In this document: positions 44,098 to 55,480 of the stretch, piece by piece
Layout: each line of letters opens with the position of its first letter
Position numbering within the stretch: the stretch's first letter is position 1
Origin: Argyresthia goedartella
Taxonomy: Eukaryota; Arthropoda; Insecta; Lepidoptera; Argyresthiidae
DNA length: 64,000 bases
Direction: 5' to 3'
NCBI GenBank assembly: GCA_949825045.1
Contig: OX463807.1
Coordinates: 33,252,749-33,316,748, forward strand
Made by a program: the position numbers and the translations under genes
Notes under the pieces: generated by a model
Databases searched by the model: none
Seen by the model: the letters and a program-made list of their open reading frames with translations, nothing else
Told to the model about the DNA's origin: nothing

Positions 44098-46149
44098 TGA
44101 TAATGATAATAATAATTCTTTATTGCACAGAAAACACAATGGAAAAATTATAACGAACAAAATGCAAAGGTGAGCTTATTTCTAAACAGAAATTTCTTAC
44201 AGCTAACCTCTGAGGAAAGAAAAAAATATTTATAGAAAGGTAGTCCTGGTGTACAATTAAGAGTTAAAAGAAAGAAATAAAGTCAATATACTATCAGATA
44301 AATAACAATACATCCTACACATACGTACTATAAAATAAATTAATAGAATACAATAAATACATAGATGCACATACATACTATAAGATACCCACTATGCGGA
44401 AGAGAGGAGATGCTGTTTCAACTTTTTCTTAAAAGAGAACAAGGATGTGCAATCCCTAATAGCGCAAGGAAGTGCATTCCACAAACGTATTGCCCTTAAC
44501 CTAAACGAGTGCTCGTAAGCAACAGTGTTGTGCTGAGGAATTGACAAAAGTGACACCGTGTAAGATCTCTGAAGTCTATCCCCAGAGAAAAGAAACTCAA
44601 AATGTTCACGAAGATATGCGGGATAGCGCGGATTTCTCAAAATATTGAAGAGGAAGAAGATAATGTGCATATCACGACGAAATCGGATCGAGAGCCAGCC
44701 TAATTCCCTGCGATATTGGGACACGTGATCGTCCTTGCGGAGACCGAAGATAAACCGAATCCCGATATTTTTGAAGTCGCTCGAGTTTGTTCAGTAGATC
44801 TTCGTTCGCGCTGGCCCAGCAAACATCGGCGTAGTCAATTAAAGGCAGAAGAAGGGTCTGAACTAGCATGATTTTAGTCTGCCTAGGCAAGAAGTACTGC
44901 AAACGTCGAAGGGAATGAAAGGATGCAAAGACTCGTCTGCTGACCTCACAAACGTGGGGCGACAAGGATAAAAGAGTATCAAAGACAACGTCAAGATTTT
45001 TGGCTTTCTCGCTGTACTTGATAATGGTACCGTCATAAAGCACGGGAGCAACTGACCTATTCTGCAACAAATTAAGTAAGTGCAGTGTACCCAGTATCAT
45101 CGCCTGAGACTTATCCGGGTTGACTAATAGCCCATACGAAAGAGCCCATTTGCTGATGTTGTCGAGGTCAGCATTCAAAGCCTCTACAGTCGAAGTCAGA
45201 TCACACAGGGGAAAATGCCGATAATTTTGAAGGTCATCTGCATAGAGATAATAATAATAATAACAATAATAATAATACCTTGGATACTATTAACACACAT
45301 TGATCTAGCCCCAAACTAGGATTCCCTGTATCTTGGGTACTAGACAACGATACACATACTTATATGGATAAATATTATACTTAGATAGATAAACAACCAT
45401 GACTAGGGTACAAACATCCGTTCTCATCAAACAAATATTTGACCCCACCAGGACTCGAACCCGGGATCCTTAGCTTCGTAGGCAGGGTCACTGCCGACTC
45501 GGCCATTCGGCTCGTCAGATGATACGAGGAAGATAATACATCCGAGATGGAATGGATGAAAACTGAGAAAAGAAGAGGAGAAAGGATGCCACCCTGCGGA
45601 ACACCAGTAGAGAGCTTGCACCATTCCGTAGTGACCTCTTCAGACTTGATGCACTGCTGGCGGTCTCTCAGGTAGGAGTCAAACCAGCGAGCCGAGTGTG
45701 AAGAGACATTGAGTGATTTTATGATTTCAACAAGTATATCGGAGTCGACGCAGTTGAAGGCGTTGCTAAAGTCAAGGAGAGTCAGGACTGTGAGCTGCTT
45801 CTTATCCATTGCCATTTGGATATCGTCAGTTACCTTGAGCAGTGCGGTGGTGGTGCTAGGCCCTGGCCTAAAACCAGACTGAAAAGTGTTCAGGTAAATC
45901 CATGGAGGAAAGGTACGAGGACAGCTGAGAGTGGACAATTGATTCAAGGACTTTGGAAAGGATTGGTAGGATGGAAATGGGATGGAACTCTTTGAAGGAG
46001 GACTAGTTAGACGTTTTAGGCAGGGGTATCACTAATGCTCTTTTCCACTGGCTTGGGAAGCAGTACTCGCTCAGCGACGCGTTAATTATATGCGTTATGG
46101 GTGGTAAAATATTATCGAGTACACTGAATAGCATCTGAGAGCAGATCTT
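44098..46149 (-). pseudogene. LINE-B ORF2, RT part and 3' end
   Basis: Minus strand. It reads from FPSQWKRALVIPLPKT near 46070 to GFRPGPSTTTALLKVTDDIQ and TLLDFSNAFNCVDSDILVEI, then GVPQGGILSPLLFSVFI and SYHL. A SINE (45249-45516) then interrupts, after which YADDLQNYRHF resumes. The thumb and C-terminal region follow to about 44392, then a UTR with cacagaaaacac and an AATAAA, ending in an ATT tail at 44098-44116. Several frameshifts. The 5' continuation lies beyond LINE-C at 55086-55480. Same family as 141-665. Confidence 0.85.
45249..45516 (-). mobile_element. tRNA-headed SINE inserted in LINE-B
   Basis: On the minus strand the head gccgaatggccgagtcggca (A box), then a B box gggttcgagtcctgg (45473-45458), a body with 'gtagtctagtaccca'-like and tcctagtttggggcta segments, and an ATT-rich tail (45247-45278). 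It sits directly before the YADD codons of LINE-B RT. A short 'atct' is shared at both junctions, but a longer duplication is not clear. Confidence 0.85.
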
Positions 46150-46220
46150 AGAATATTTACGCACCGCGCGTGAACGGACGTGTATTCGGTTAAATAACTA
46201 TAAATATTTACGCAAAGTTA

Positions 46221-47318
46221 ATGGGTACAAAATGTGATGGCTGTGATTCGGCGTTATACGATATACTTTTTATGGAGTACTCGCAGGAGGGGTGTAAAAA
46301 GTTATTACACTTGAAGAGCCTTGAATTTACAAATGAACAGTTTGAGGAGTTAAGTGAGGAATACAAAAGTTCTTGGATATGCCCAGTGTTCAGGTGCAGT
46401 ATTCCCAAAATGGGGAATTCGGACACACCGGTCAAAGTAGTTGGGATAAACGAGACCTTCACGCCGACTAGCTTCGTCAACCTTCAGACCCGGGGCTCGC
46501 GCAACAAGGTAGATACATCGAATGTTCGCAATGACGCGGAAATACTTTGAGTTCTAAAGGAGCTTAGGATGGAGATGAAGTCTCAACAGGAAGAACAGGT
46601 GAAGAACTTCACGCGACTTCAAGAACAGTTAACTTCGATCGAAATAGAAATGAAAGACCTGCGCAAAAATGTGTGGGTAATTGAAGAAAATACAAAAAAA
46701 CTGGATCAAATTGAAAACCTCATACACAATCTTGGGCAGAAAGAAGTAATAGAAGAGAGCGTTTTACCGGTGGATAGTTCAACTATTGAAAAAGAAGCTC
46801 CACTAACATTTGCAAAGGTAGTAAAACAACGCGACCAAGTGTAAGCAAAAATTCGGGCCACGAATTCGGAGGGAGTATCTGCGATGGTCCTGCCTCATGG
46901 TGCACCTGTTGCGGCAGTACGGCCCAGCGACGGTGGCATGGAAGACAAGCAAAAGAGTCAGGAAGGGGTTTGGGAAACTGTTAATAGAAAAAAGAGAAAG
47001 TACCCTAAGAAAGAGGTAAAACAAGGAGGATGTACTCATTCGGTAGAAATTGAAGGGACGGAACAGAAGAAATCCCTTCATGTTTGGCGAGTGAAGAAAG
47101 GAACATCAGTGGAATCAATGGTGGCATTTGTAAAGAAGATCTGCGGTGAAAATGTTGAAATTAAGGTCAATGGCATCAAACACAAACAAGAGAGAAACTA
47201 CGAGTCATTTATTATAACGGTTCCAGAAAGTTTGTATGAAAAACTATGCGAAAATGGAAATTGGGCAGTAACTATAAAATATTGTGAGTGGGATTGGTTT
47301 TTTCGGAAAGACACATAA
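46221..47318 (+). pseudogene. LINE-C ORF1 (PHD-like finger, coiled coil, FP-like domain)
   Basis: A single frame of 365 codons interrupted only by TGA (46548-46550) and TAA (46842-46844). Residues 4-60 hold CDGCDSAL, CKKLLHL and WICPVFRC, a PHD-like zinc finger seen in several insect LINE ORF1 proteins. About residues 112-190 form a Glu/Lys-rich coiled coil (EEQVKNFTRLQEQLTSIEIE). The C-terminal third has LHVWRVKKGTSVESMVAFVK and ends with a Trp/Phe-rich tail, like the FP-like domain. ORF1 proteins bind the element RNA. The two nonsense codons inactivate it. Confidence 0.8.
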
Positions 47319-49196
47319 GCATAGTTTACAAAATCAACAAAATAGAAACACTGATCTTTACTATCAGAACGTAAAAGAACTACGAACTAAACTGGAGGAA
47401 ATCTGTCGGGCACTACAAATACATCATGCTGATTTATTTGCAATAACGGAAACAGGATGTTGCCAATCAATAAACGACGCCGAAATAGTACATGCAGGAT
47501 GTTCTATTTTACGGTGTGACCGGGCGGACGGGCGCAAGCAGGACGGAGAATTTCTCGTGGCCACACCGAGGTTGGAGATGCGGCGCGTATCAATGCCGGG
47601 TAAAACAAACATAGACGAATGTGCGTTTGAAATTGTTAGTGCCTCAGTTTATCAAAACCTAAAATATTTGTTTGTTATCTGCGTAGTGTATATTCCACCA
47701 AGTACTATCGAATCTGAATATTTGTTATTGTTTAGATTAACAGAATAAATATCGCTGAAGTACAAGGATTTGATAGTGATTGGGGACTTCAATTTACATT
47801 CTTGCTCTGTTAATGTCTCAAATTATTATCAATGTTTTTAAGTTTCTGTGGATTCATTTAGTCTAACAACGTTCCAAACTGTAATGATAGTCAACTAGAT
47901 CTAGTTCTAGTGAGGCCGAGTATGGGGCGGCTTTTGATGCCAGTCGACGCGTACCACCCGCCGCTCACGGTGAGCGTGCCGTGTCGAGCCGCCGCCGGCG
48001 GCGTAGCCACCGCCGCCGAGCCCTGCGCGGCTGGGAGCGCCGCGGACCAAGCAGCATCTGTCCGGGGGGGTGAGGCAGACCACACACAATGGAATTTATG
48101 TAAAGCGGATTTTCATAGATTGTACTCCTCATTACTACTGGTGGATTGGCAGCCGCTGTACAGTATGGTAGATGTTGAATGGTCACTAAATTATTTTTAT
48201 TCAACTTTGAATAGTATTGTAGATGACTGCGTACCCAGAAAACAGCGAAGGCGAGTAACCTCGAGGTACATTTACCCCGAGTGGTACACTGCTGAAATAA
48301 TTCGCAACATAAAAATCAAAGCACAATTACATAAAACGTATAAAATAAGTAAATTAAAATCGGATTATAAGGAGTTCACAATTTTTAGATCAAAAGTGAA
48401 AAGACTGATAGAGGAGGCGCACATGCAGTACCGCAACAGGGTGCAAAATCACTTAACTGAGGACCCGAAATCTTTTTGGAATTATATTAAGTCTAAAAAG
48501 GCAGGGCGCAATAACATAAGTATTTTGCAAAATGGGCTGGTTTTGGACGATACACAATGTGCATCAGAGTTTGAAAAATACTTTCACTCTGTTTATAATC
48601 CATCGCGAGCGGAACTTAACACACAAAGAGCGGCGATAGAGGCAGGAGTCGAAAATGCGGCCTCGCGGGTGCATCTGAAGACTCTTCATTTGTCGGAGGT
48701 AAAACAGGCACTGAAGCGGCTAAAGCCCAAACGATCAGCGGGACCCGACAGTATACCTACTTATGTGTATAGGGACTGTCATACAGTACTAACGGGGGCG
48801 TTTTTTCACATCTTTAACCTTAGTTTAACATCAGCAGTGTTTCCAAAACAATGGAAAACTACGCGCGTTGTTCCAATACCAAAGGGCGGGACGGGATCAG
48901 CGATGGAGGGTTATAGACCTGTAGCGGTGCTATCAACATCTGCAAAAGTATTTGAGTCCGCTATCCAGAAAAGCCTACTATCACAAGTCGATTCACAACT
49001 CGCAAATGAACAGCACGGTTTTAGGCCCCAGCGCAGCACCACCAGCAACTTGCTTAACCTGCTATGTAAGGTAGTTCCGGCGGTGGATGCAGGGGTACAG
49101 GTCGATGCCGCTTATTTTGACTTCAAAAAGGCATTTGATTTAGTGGATGATGACATTTTGCTGAAGAAATTGGCATCGATAGGATGTACACCGCAT
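47319..49196 (+). pseudogene. LINE-C ORF2, 5' part (endonuclease and N-terminal RT)
   Basis: Endonuclease begins LYYQNVKELRTKLEEI (47362) with ITETGC (Glu) and VVYIPPS. An in-frame TAA at 47746 is followed by LIVIGDFNL, then a frameshift near 47830 and a TAG at 47859, before QLDLVLVRPSMG and DAYHPPLTVSV. The segment from 47910 is open to the junction. RT motifs: KRLKPKRSAGPDSIPTYVY, WKTTRVVPIPKGG, GYRPVAVLSTSAKVFE, HGFRPQRSTTSNLLNLL, YFDFKKAFDLVDDDILLKKL. The frame is then cut by LINE-D after IGCTPH. GC-rich sequence at 47950-48070 is unusual for the window. Confidence 0.82.
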
Positions 49197-49198
49197 TG

Positions 49199-50671
49199 CT
49201 ACAGGAAAGAACTGAAGAGTATCAGAAAATAGTCACTGATTTAGAGCTGAAAATATCGCAACTCGAGATTGAAATGCAAAATATGGCTACTGCTTACTCA
49301 CAATCAGAAGCAGAACAAATAATAGAACTAGATAAAATAATAGCAGACAGCAACACAAATTTACAGAGAGTACACGAGCTTTCGCAACAATCACAACAAT
49401 GCCTTCACAAGAACTGCCCGGTATCTGAGGTCGAGCCTAACACCGCTCCCTTCGAGATTACCGCCAGAGAGGTCACCATCATCACATCTGACACAGGTAA
49501 CACACCACCGGTGGAGTTGGAGGCTGAAAATGTAGGTTTACAGTCAGACCTCCAAGATGCCCGAATAGAAATCCAGCATCTACGTGACCTCCTGTCAAAC
49601 GCACTCCAATGTTATGCCAAAGAACAGAGTGAGTTAGTCGAACTCAGAGCTGCAACATCTGAGCTGCTACAACTACAACGCCAGAACGCGGAATTGGTAG
49701 GCATTCTAATTGAGGATGAGGAGTATGAGACCAGCAAGGAGGATGACACCAGCAAGAAGGATGAGCCCACATCACAAACTCTGGTCTTGACCCCCCTAAA
49801 CGTGAGTGTTGCAACGCCCACTGCTGTCCCGACCAAGAAACAGCGTCGCCGTCGTCGTCGAGGAGGCACCTCACAGCTCATCAGCGCGAGCGCCGCGCCG
49901 TTAAGTGACGCGCGTGTCGCGCTGCCTGCTGAGTCGTGTGTCATGCTGCACGCTGCCGCGAGGGCCGCGCCGCTCGCCGTTACACGCGTTACACCGCTCG
50001 CTACCGCGACTGCCGCGCCCCCCGCTGGCACGTGCATTGCACCGCACTCCAACACGAGTGTCCCGCCACTCACCTCAAATCGTGCTCCGAGAAGAACAAT
50101 AGCAAACAAAAGAACTGTAGTTTATTCAGATAAGATAGGTATAGATTTTGGTATGTTTTTGCATTATGGCCTTAAGCAACAAGTGAAAAATAATTGTTGT
50201 CCTAATAGTTCCTTTGAGGATATTATAAAAAAGGTAGCTGTAGGGAATTTTGATGAAAATACTACCATTGTTATTATGGTAGGAAACCACTCAAACATTA
50301 GTCGGAGTGCATTAGATACCGGTATAGAGGTACTGCTCAATTTATATAATAAGACGAAGTGCAAGTTTATTCTATGTAACTTTCCTTATTGTTCTAATTT
50401 ATCGGGGAAACAAAATAAAAGTGTAAATAGAATGAACATGCATCTATACAATATAACGTGTCATCATAGTGATGCTATTTTATATTTCGACATGAATAAT
50501 TTTATTCATAACTTTACTTTGACTCAGGATACTATGTACCTGTCTCATAAAACAAAAAAACGAGTAGCTACATTGTTAGCGTATAATATATGCGACACAG
50601 TTGTTAATACTATAACGCAGTCGCCTTCAGTTTTAGTTAGTATTAGTACTAATAGTAGTGTTTTAAACTAG
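49199..50671 (+). CDS. LINE-D ORF1 (coiled coil, Arg patch, SGNH-like C-terminus)
   Basis: About 490 residues, open throughout. The N-terminus is fused to LINE-C sequence and is probably truncated. Residues about 10-190 are coiled coil (ERTEEYQKIVTDLELKISQL and later ELVELRAATSELLQLQRQNA). An Arg patch KKQRRRRRRGG follows (49837-49866), then an Ala/Pro/Thr-rich low-complexity linker. The last about 170 residues, from VVYSDKIGIDFG (50118), with IVIMVGNHSN (50272) and DMNNFIHNF..TMYLSHKTKKRVA, resemble the SGNH/GDSL esterase-like domain of some CR1-type ORF1 proteins. The expected GDS serine position reads SDK, so catalysis is doubtful. Function in family: RNA and possibly membrane binding. Confidence 0.6.
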   Translation, partial: LQERTEEYQKIVTDLELKISQLEIEMQNMATAYSQSEAEQIIELDKIIADSNTNLQRVHELSQQSQQCLHKNCPVSEVEPNTAPFEITAREVTIITSDTGNTPPVELEAENVGLQSDLQDARIEIQHLRDLLSNALQCYAKEQSELVELRAATSELLQLQRQNAELVGILIEDEEYETSKEDDTSKKDEPTSQTLVLTPLNVSVATPTAVPTKKQRRRRRRGGTSQLISASAAPLSDARVALPAESCVMLHAAARAAPLAVTRVTPLATATAAPPAGTCIAPHSNTSVPPLTSNRAPRRTIANKRTVVYSDKIGIDFGMFLHYGLKQQVKNNCCPNSSFEDIIKKVAVGNFDENTTIVIMVGNHSNISRSALDTGIEVLLNLYNKTKCKFILCNFPYCSNLSGKQNKSVNRMNMHLYNITCHHSDAILYFDMNNFIHNFTLTQDTMYLSHKTKKRVATLLAYNICDTVVNTITQSPSVLVSISTNSSVLN

Positions 50672-50745
50672 ATAGTTCGACAAAAGAGGACCCCTCAAAA
50701 CATAAGAAAATTTTACAAAATAAGCAGGGGTTTTCTGGCAATCAA

Positions 50746-53622
50746 ATGAAAAATACTAGGACAAAGGGTAAGCCCCACTTAAATATTTCCCATCAAAACA
50801 TGCAGGGGCTACCTGGCAAAGAACTTGTATTAGAATTATTTCTTAATCATTCAGACACCGATGCTATTTGTATTACAGAACACTGGTTAAAGGAAAATAT
50901 GATGTCTTTTAACATTAATAATTACAAAATTGTCAGTTGTTACAATAGAAAGACTGCCGATAGAGGTGGTTCTTTAATCATAGTAAAAAATAATATTAAG
51001 GTGAAACAACGGAAAGATATTCTTGCATTTACTGTAGAAAGAAAAATAGAGGTATCCTGTGTTGAGTTGGATAGCCATATTATTGTTTGTGTCTACAGAC
51101 CTCCGAGAGATGAAAACGGCCATGGCAATTTTGAACTGTTCGAGAAAATTATGGAGGATGCCCTCATTATACTTTGTAATAACAGAAAAAAGTTAATTAT
51201 TTGTGGCGATTTTAATGTAGATTTGCTTGTAGATACAACATTGAAACAACGATTAATAACTCTGTTCAAATCATTTAATTTATGTCATATATTTCTAGAG
51301 CCGACTAGAATTACACTTACCAGCCAAACTTACTTAGATAACGTATTTTGTGACTGTGCATTCACAAGTAAAAATGTAATTAACTGCTTACCCTCCGATC
51401 GCAGTGGTCAAACAGTTTCATTCCCAATTGCCAGTAAAAATAGGACTGATCCATCATTTTATAGGCCTATTACATCCCATAGACTAGAGACGTATATGAA
51501 AAAGTTAGATATAAATTTGCCAGTACCGGATTTTGATGAACAGAACCCAAACAAAATCTACTCAGACTTCTTCAGCATTATTCAGACAGAATTCAATAAA
51601 GTTTTTAAATTAGAGAAAGTCAGTTACTACAACGGTAAATCTAAATTTAATGACTGGGCAACGTTTGGAATTCGTAAAAGTAGAGTTATCTTATATGACC
51701 TTTATGAACAAAAAACCTATAACTTTGATCGAAAATTTCATGACTACGTTAAAAAATATTCCAAAACTTTCAAGTTGGTTTGTAGAACTGCAAAAACTTT
51801 ACACATTAATAGAAAAATTCAAAATTCAAATAATAGAATGAAAACAGTTTGGTAAATAATAAACCGCGAAACTGGCAAAGTTATACCAAGGGACAATGAT
51901 TTCTGCCTAAAGATAGGTGATGATGTTGTTAAATCCAACGCTGATGTTGCTCGAGCTTTTGAAACATTCTTCACCAACGTACCCTTACTCACAACAGACC
52001 GTCTAAATTCATCTCCATATGAAGCAGAGACTTTATTAAAAAATAACACTAGCGCCAGTAATGTATATTTAAAATTTCATCATGTATATCCCCAGGACAT
52101 TGTCAAAACGTTTAAATTACTTAACTTAAAAAATACGGAAGACCTGTGGGGTATATCAGTCAAAGTCATTGGTTCAGTAATTTTAGTTATATATATACAC
52201 TTAGCTTATATATTCAATAAATGTGTTGACGATGGGGCTTTCCCAGACCTCATGAAACACAGTAAACTGATACCTCTGTTCAAGTCGGGAGATAAGGGTG
52301 ATCCTTCAAATTGCAGACCAATATCTGTTCTTCCAACACTAAGTAAAATATTTGAAAAGATTATACTCAATCAAATGCTCTCACACTTCAACCGTACAAA
52401 ACAACTCCCTGCCAAAAAATACGGTTTCACTAGGGGTAAATCGACTACGGATGCAGGTATTACCCTTATATCTCATATTTATTCTGCATGGGAGGCCGCA
52501 CAGGATGCTATCGGAGTTTTTTGCGACCTGTCGAAGGCGTTTGATTGTGTTGATCATAATACGCTATTAATTAAATTAAATCATTACGGAGTTAGAAATA
52601 AAGCGTTGGATCTACTAAGATCATACCTAAGCAATAGAATTCAAAAGGCAGAAGTTAACGGCGTAAAATCTGATGGATCGGGTGTTAAAATGGGCGTTCC
52701 ACAAGGTTCCATATTGGGCCCTTTCTTATTCCTGGTATATATTAATGATCTGCCTTTCATGGTGGAGAAATTAACTGACATAGTGTTGTATGCTGATGAT
52801 ACTTCACTGGTCTTCAAAATTGAAAGACAAAAAGGAGAATTTGATGATGTTAATGGTGTATTGTCTTTAACCTTGAATTGGTTCACAGTTAATAATTTAT
52901 TGTTAAACGCTGGTAAAACCAAGTGTATCAAATTCTCACTTCCAAATGTCAGGCAAGTTGAGACCAGTTTAGTGTTAGACAACAGCACGTTAGAATAAGT
53001 AAATGATACGAAGTTTCTTGGAATAACCATTGATAGCAAATTGCAGTGGGGACCCCACATAGATAAATTGGCTGGTAAATTAAGTTCTGCGGCTTACGCT
53101 GTTAGGAACATCAGACAAAGCACGGATGTGGCTACATCTAGGCTAGTATATTTTAGTTACTTTGATAGTGTGATGTCCTATGGTATCTTGTTGTGGGGGA
53201 AAGCAGCGGATATTCAAACTATTTTTATTTTACAGAAAAGAGCTATTCGAGCAATTTATAATTTAAAACGAACAGACTCCTTAAGAGAGCTTTTTAAAGA
53301 AATTGACATACTAACAGTAGCTAGTCAATTTATTTTCGAAAATATAATGTATGTACGCAAGAACCTTACAACAATTTCCAAACTTAGCGATAGCTGTAAT
53401 GTTTACCTAAGAAATAATCACAGACTATGTGCGCCCCGTTTTAAACTCGCGAAGTTTAGCAATTCTTTCAAGGGTCAGTGCATTCTCTACTACAATAGGA
53501 TACCTCTGGAGATTTTGAAATTGCCATTTGAGCAATTTAAAAAGCATGTTAAAGCGACTTTGTCGAAAAAGGGATATTACAATGTTCAAGATTACTTAAA
53601 TGACAGGACTGTATGGGGTTAA
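50746..53622 (+). pseudogene. LINE-D ORF2 (endonuclease and RT), two nonsense codons
   Basis: One frame of 959 codons (including the terminal stop) interrupted only by TAA at 51853-51855 and TAA at 52996-52998. Endonuclease: ISHQNMQGL, CITEHWLKEN, VCVYRPPRDE, LIICGDFNVDLL, LDNVF. The SDH position reads SDRSGQ (codon CGC), losing the catalytic His. RT: KLIPLFKSGDKGDPSNCRPI, KYGFTRGKSTTDAG, FCDLSKAFDCVDHNTLL, MGVPQGSILGPFLFLVYIND, VLYADDTSLVFK. Then KFLGITIDSKLQWGPHID and the thumb region to TVWG. Initiation is placed at the ATG at 50746, 75 bp after ORF1. Jockey/CR1-like. No RNase H. Confidence 0.88.
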
Positions 53623-53880
53623 TCTGGCTCAACACAGACCTTGCTGTTAATAATTTTGTAATTATTTATTCCAGCTTATTAAATAAAAATAAATCATAAT
53701 TGTATTAGTTAAGCACAACCTATTTTTAAAAGAGATCTAAAAATCAATCTGTGGGAGTTTCTACGCCCTTCTTCTCCCACAGTGGTCCAATGTAGAGAAG
53801 AGGCAAAAAATGACGTTTGCTAAGAATATGTAAATATCTACAGTAATAAAGTACTTTTGAGTTTGAGTTTGAGTTTGAGT
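53623..53880 (+). other. LINE-D 3' UTR and tail
   Basis: Non-coding. It includes AATAAA-like sites, a 'tgtgggagtttctacgccct' segment and (TTTGAG)n at the end. The UTR is shared by copies at 28420, 41941 and 57975, each with a different tail unit. Confidence 0.8.
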
Positions 53881-54922
53881 TTGTTGAATTTCTTTGCAAG
53901 CTACATGACGGATAGGGAACATTTTGTAGAGTATAGAAGTCACAGATCCGAACCCTACTACATAAGGTCAGGCGTGAGTCAGGGGAGTAATCTTGGACCT
54001 CTAGAGTTCCTCATTATGATCAATAACTTACCAGGGGTAGTTAGAGATGCTAACTGTCTGCTTTTCGTGGACGATTTAAAGCTATTCTTACCAATAAACA
54101 GCCCATCTGACTGTGAAAAATTACAACGTGACATCGACCGGGTGGTAGCGTGGAGCCAGGAGAACAGGTTACAATTTAATACATCGAAATGTGTAGCGAT
54201 AACATTTTCCAGGGCACAAGCTCCCCTTCAATACAACTACCAAATGGAGGACGTGTTACTAGACAGAGTGACGGAAGTCAGGGATCTAGGGGTGCAAATT
54301 AAGTCTAACCTCAACTTCAGTGGTCACATCACAAAAGTCTGCAAAAAGACTTTTCGAAATCTTGGATTTGTACTCCGTAGGGCCCATGAATTCACGAACA
54401 TTGGTACAATCATAGCATTATATAATGCTTTGGTGAGGAGTCAGTTAGAATGTAATTCAGTCATCTGGGCTCCACATGAGGCTAAGTATAGTCTCATGTT
54501 GGAGTGCATTCAAAATAAGTTCGTAAGATTTCTGTACCTCAGGCAGTATGGAGTATATTCCCTATACCCTGCGATGTATCCCACCCTATTTGATTTAGGT
54601 ATGGTGGGGTACAACGAATTTAAGCGTTAGGAGGGATCTCACAATGGTAGTATATATTTATAGGTTGCTAAATACCAAAGTCCATAATCCGGACTTGTTA
54701 TCGGGACTGAGCCTGTGTGTCCCGGACGAGTACGTCCAGCGCCGGCGGCCGCCGCAGCTGCTGGCGGTGCCGCGCGCGCGCACCGACCTGCTCCAGAAGG
54801 CACCGCTCACGCGCGCGCTGGCCACGCTCAACCGCATTAGCAAGAAAATAGATCTCTTCTCGTGTACACTGAATGAACTCACAAGAATAGCTCTGGAATC
54901 TATATGTTATAATAAGTTTTAA
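53881..54922 (+). pseudogene. LINE-C ORF2, 3' part (RT catalytic and C-terminal region)
   Basis: Continues LINE-C RT after the LINE-D insertion: LLNFFASYMTDREHFVEY, IRSGVSQGSNLGPLEFLIMI, CLLFVDDLKLF (FVDD in place of YADD). Then VTEVRDLGVQIKSNLNFSGH and the thumb (QNKFVRFLYLRQYGVYSL) to a stop at 54628. The C-terminus resumes in another frame (VVYIYRLLNTKVHNPDLLSG) after a frameshift near 54626 and ends at 54922 in a frame with KIDLFSCTLNELTRIALESI. GC-rich segment at 54740-54830. Confidence 0.82.
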
Positions 54923-55085
54923 ATAGAGAGATGTGTATTTAAGTAATAATAATAATATTGTATTTTATAAGATAGTTTAATGGGTAAAATGTGTGTAATG
55001 TATAATTATTTGGTAGACTACTCTATCGCATTAGGGTCACTCCTGTAAAGATAGATGTTAAGTGGAAAAATAAATAAATAAATAA

Positions 55086-55480
55086 ATCTTGTCATCACCT
55101 TGGACGAAATTTCTAGAATAGCTTTCTTTATTGCGCCAACTCCGACAGACCTGAGGTTGAAAGGTAAGCAACTGGATGTCGTTCTGGTATGCAAGTTACG
55201 AAGGGTAGCATCCTTGACACAGGGGTCCATCACGACAGGGGAGACAGCAAAGAAATTGTTGAGACCATTGAGGTCGACACTACCGGCAACTGCGTCCTGG
55301 GACTTACCAACACCAAGGGTCTTCAGGAACTTCCAAACCTGTGCAGGAGTGTAGCTCTCAATACTCTCGTAGATGTGGCGGCGTTTGGCATCTCGACAAA
55401 GACGGGTGCACCGAATACGGAGACGTTTGTATATAAGGAGATTATCGTCCGTCGGAGATTTTATATTATTTCTCTAAATA
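55086..55480 (-). pseudogene. LINE-B ORF2, linker region upstream of RT
   Basis: Minus strand frame: IYKRLRIRCTRLCRDAKRRH, ESYTPAQVWKFLKTLGVGKS, VDLNGLNNFFAVSPVVM, LPFNLRSVGVGAIKKAILEI and SSKVMT. This is the endonuclease-RT linker of LINE-B type elements, and it ends exactly where LINE-C is inserted. The RT part continues on the far side at 46149 and below. This join is the evidence for the nest. There is a small frame offset across the junction. Confidence 0.8.

Larger units (their letters stand above)
49197..53880 (+). mobile_element. LINE-D: young non-LTR retrotransposon inserted in LINE-C
   Basis: A 4.7-kb element, 5'-truncated within or near the start of ORF1. It has ORF1 (to 50671), ORF2 (50746-53622, one frame with two stops) and a 3' UTR (aatctggctcaacacagacc, cccacagtggtccaatgtag). 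It ends in four TTTGAG-type units at 53856-53880. At the left edge LINE-C RT stops after CTPH (49194). At the right edge it resumes with LLNFFASYMTDR (53881). Only a very short overlap (ttg) is visible as target duplication. Five other fragments of this family are in the window. Confidence 0.88.
46150..55085 (+). mobile_element. LINE-C: non-LTR retrotransposon interrupted by LINE-D
   Basis: Lies between two copies of ATCTT (46145-46149 and 55086-55090), read as its target duplication within LINE-B. It has a 5' UTR (gcaccgcgcgtgaacggacg), ORF1 (46221-47318), ORF2 (47319-49196 continuing at 53881-54922) and a 3' UTR ending in (AAAT)n at 55062-55085. LINE-D (about 49197-53880) interrupts it within RT. 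Without LINE-D the element is about 4.25 kb, close to full length for this type. Confidence 0.85.
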
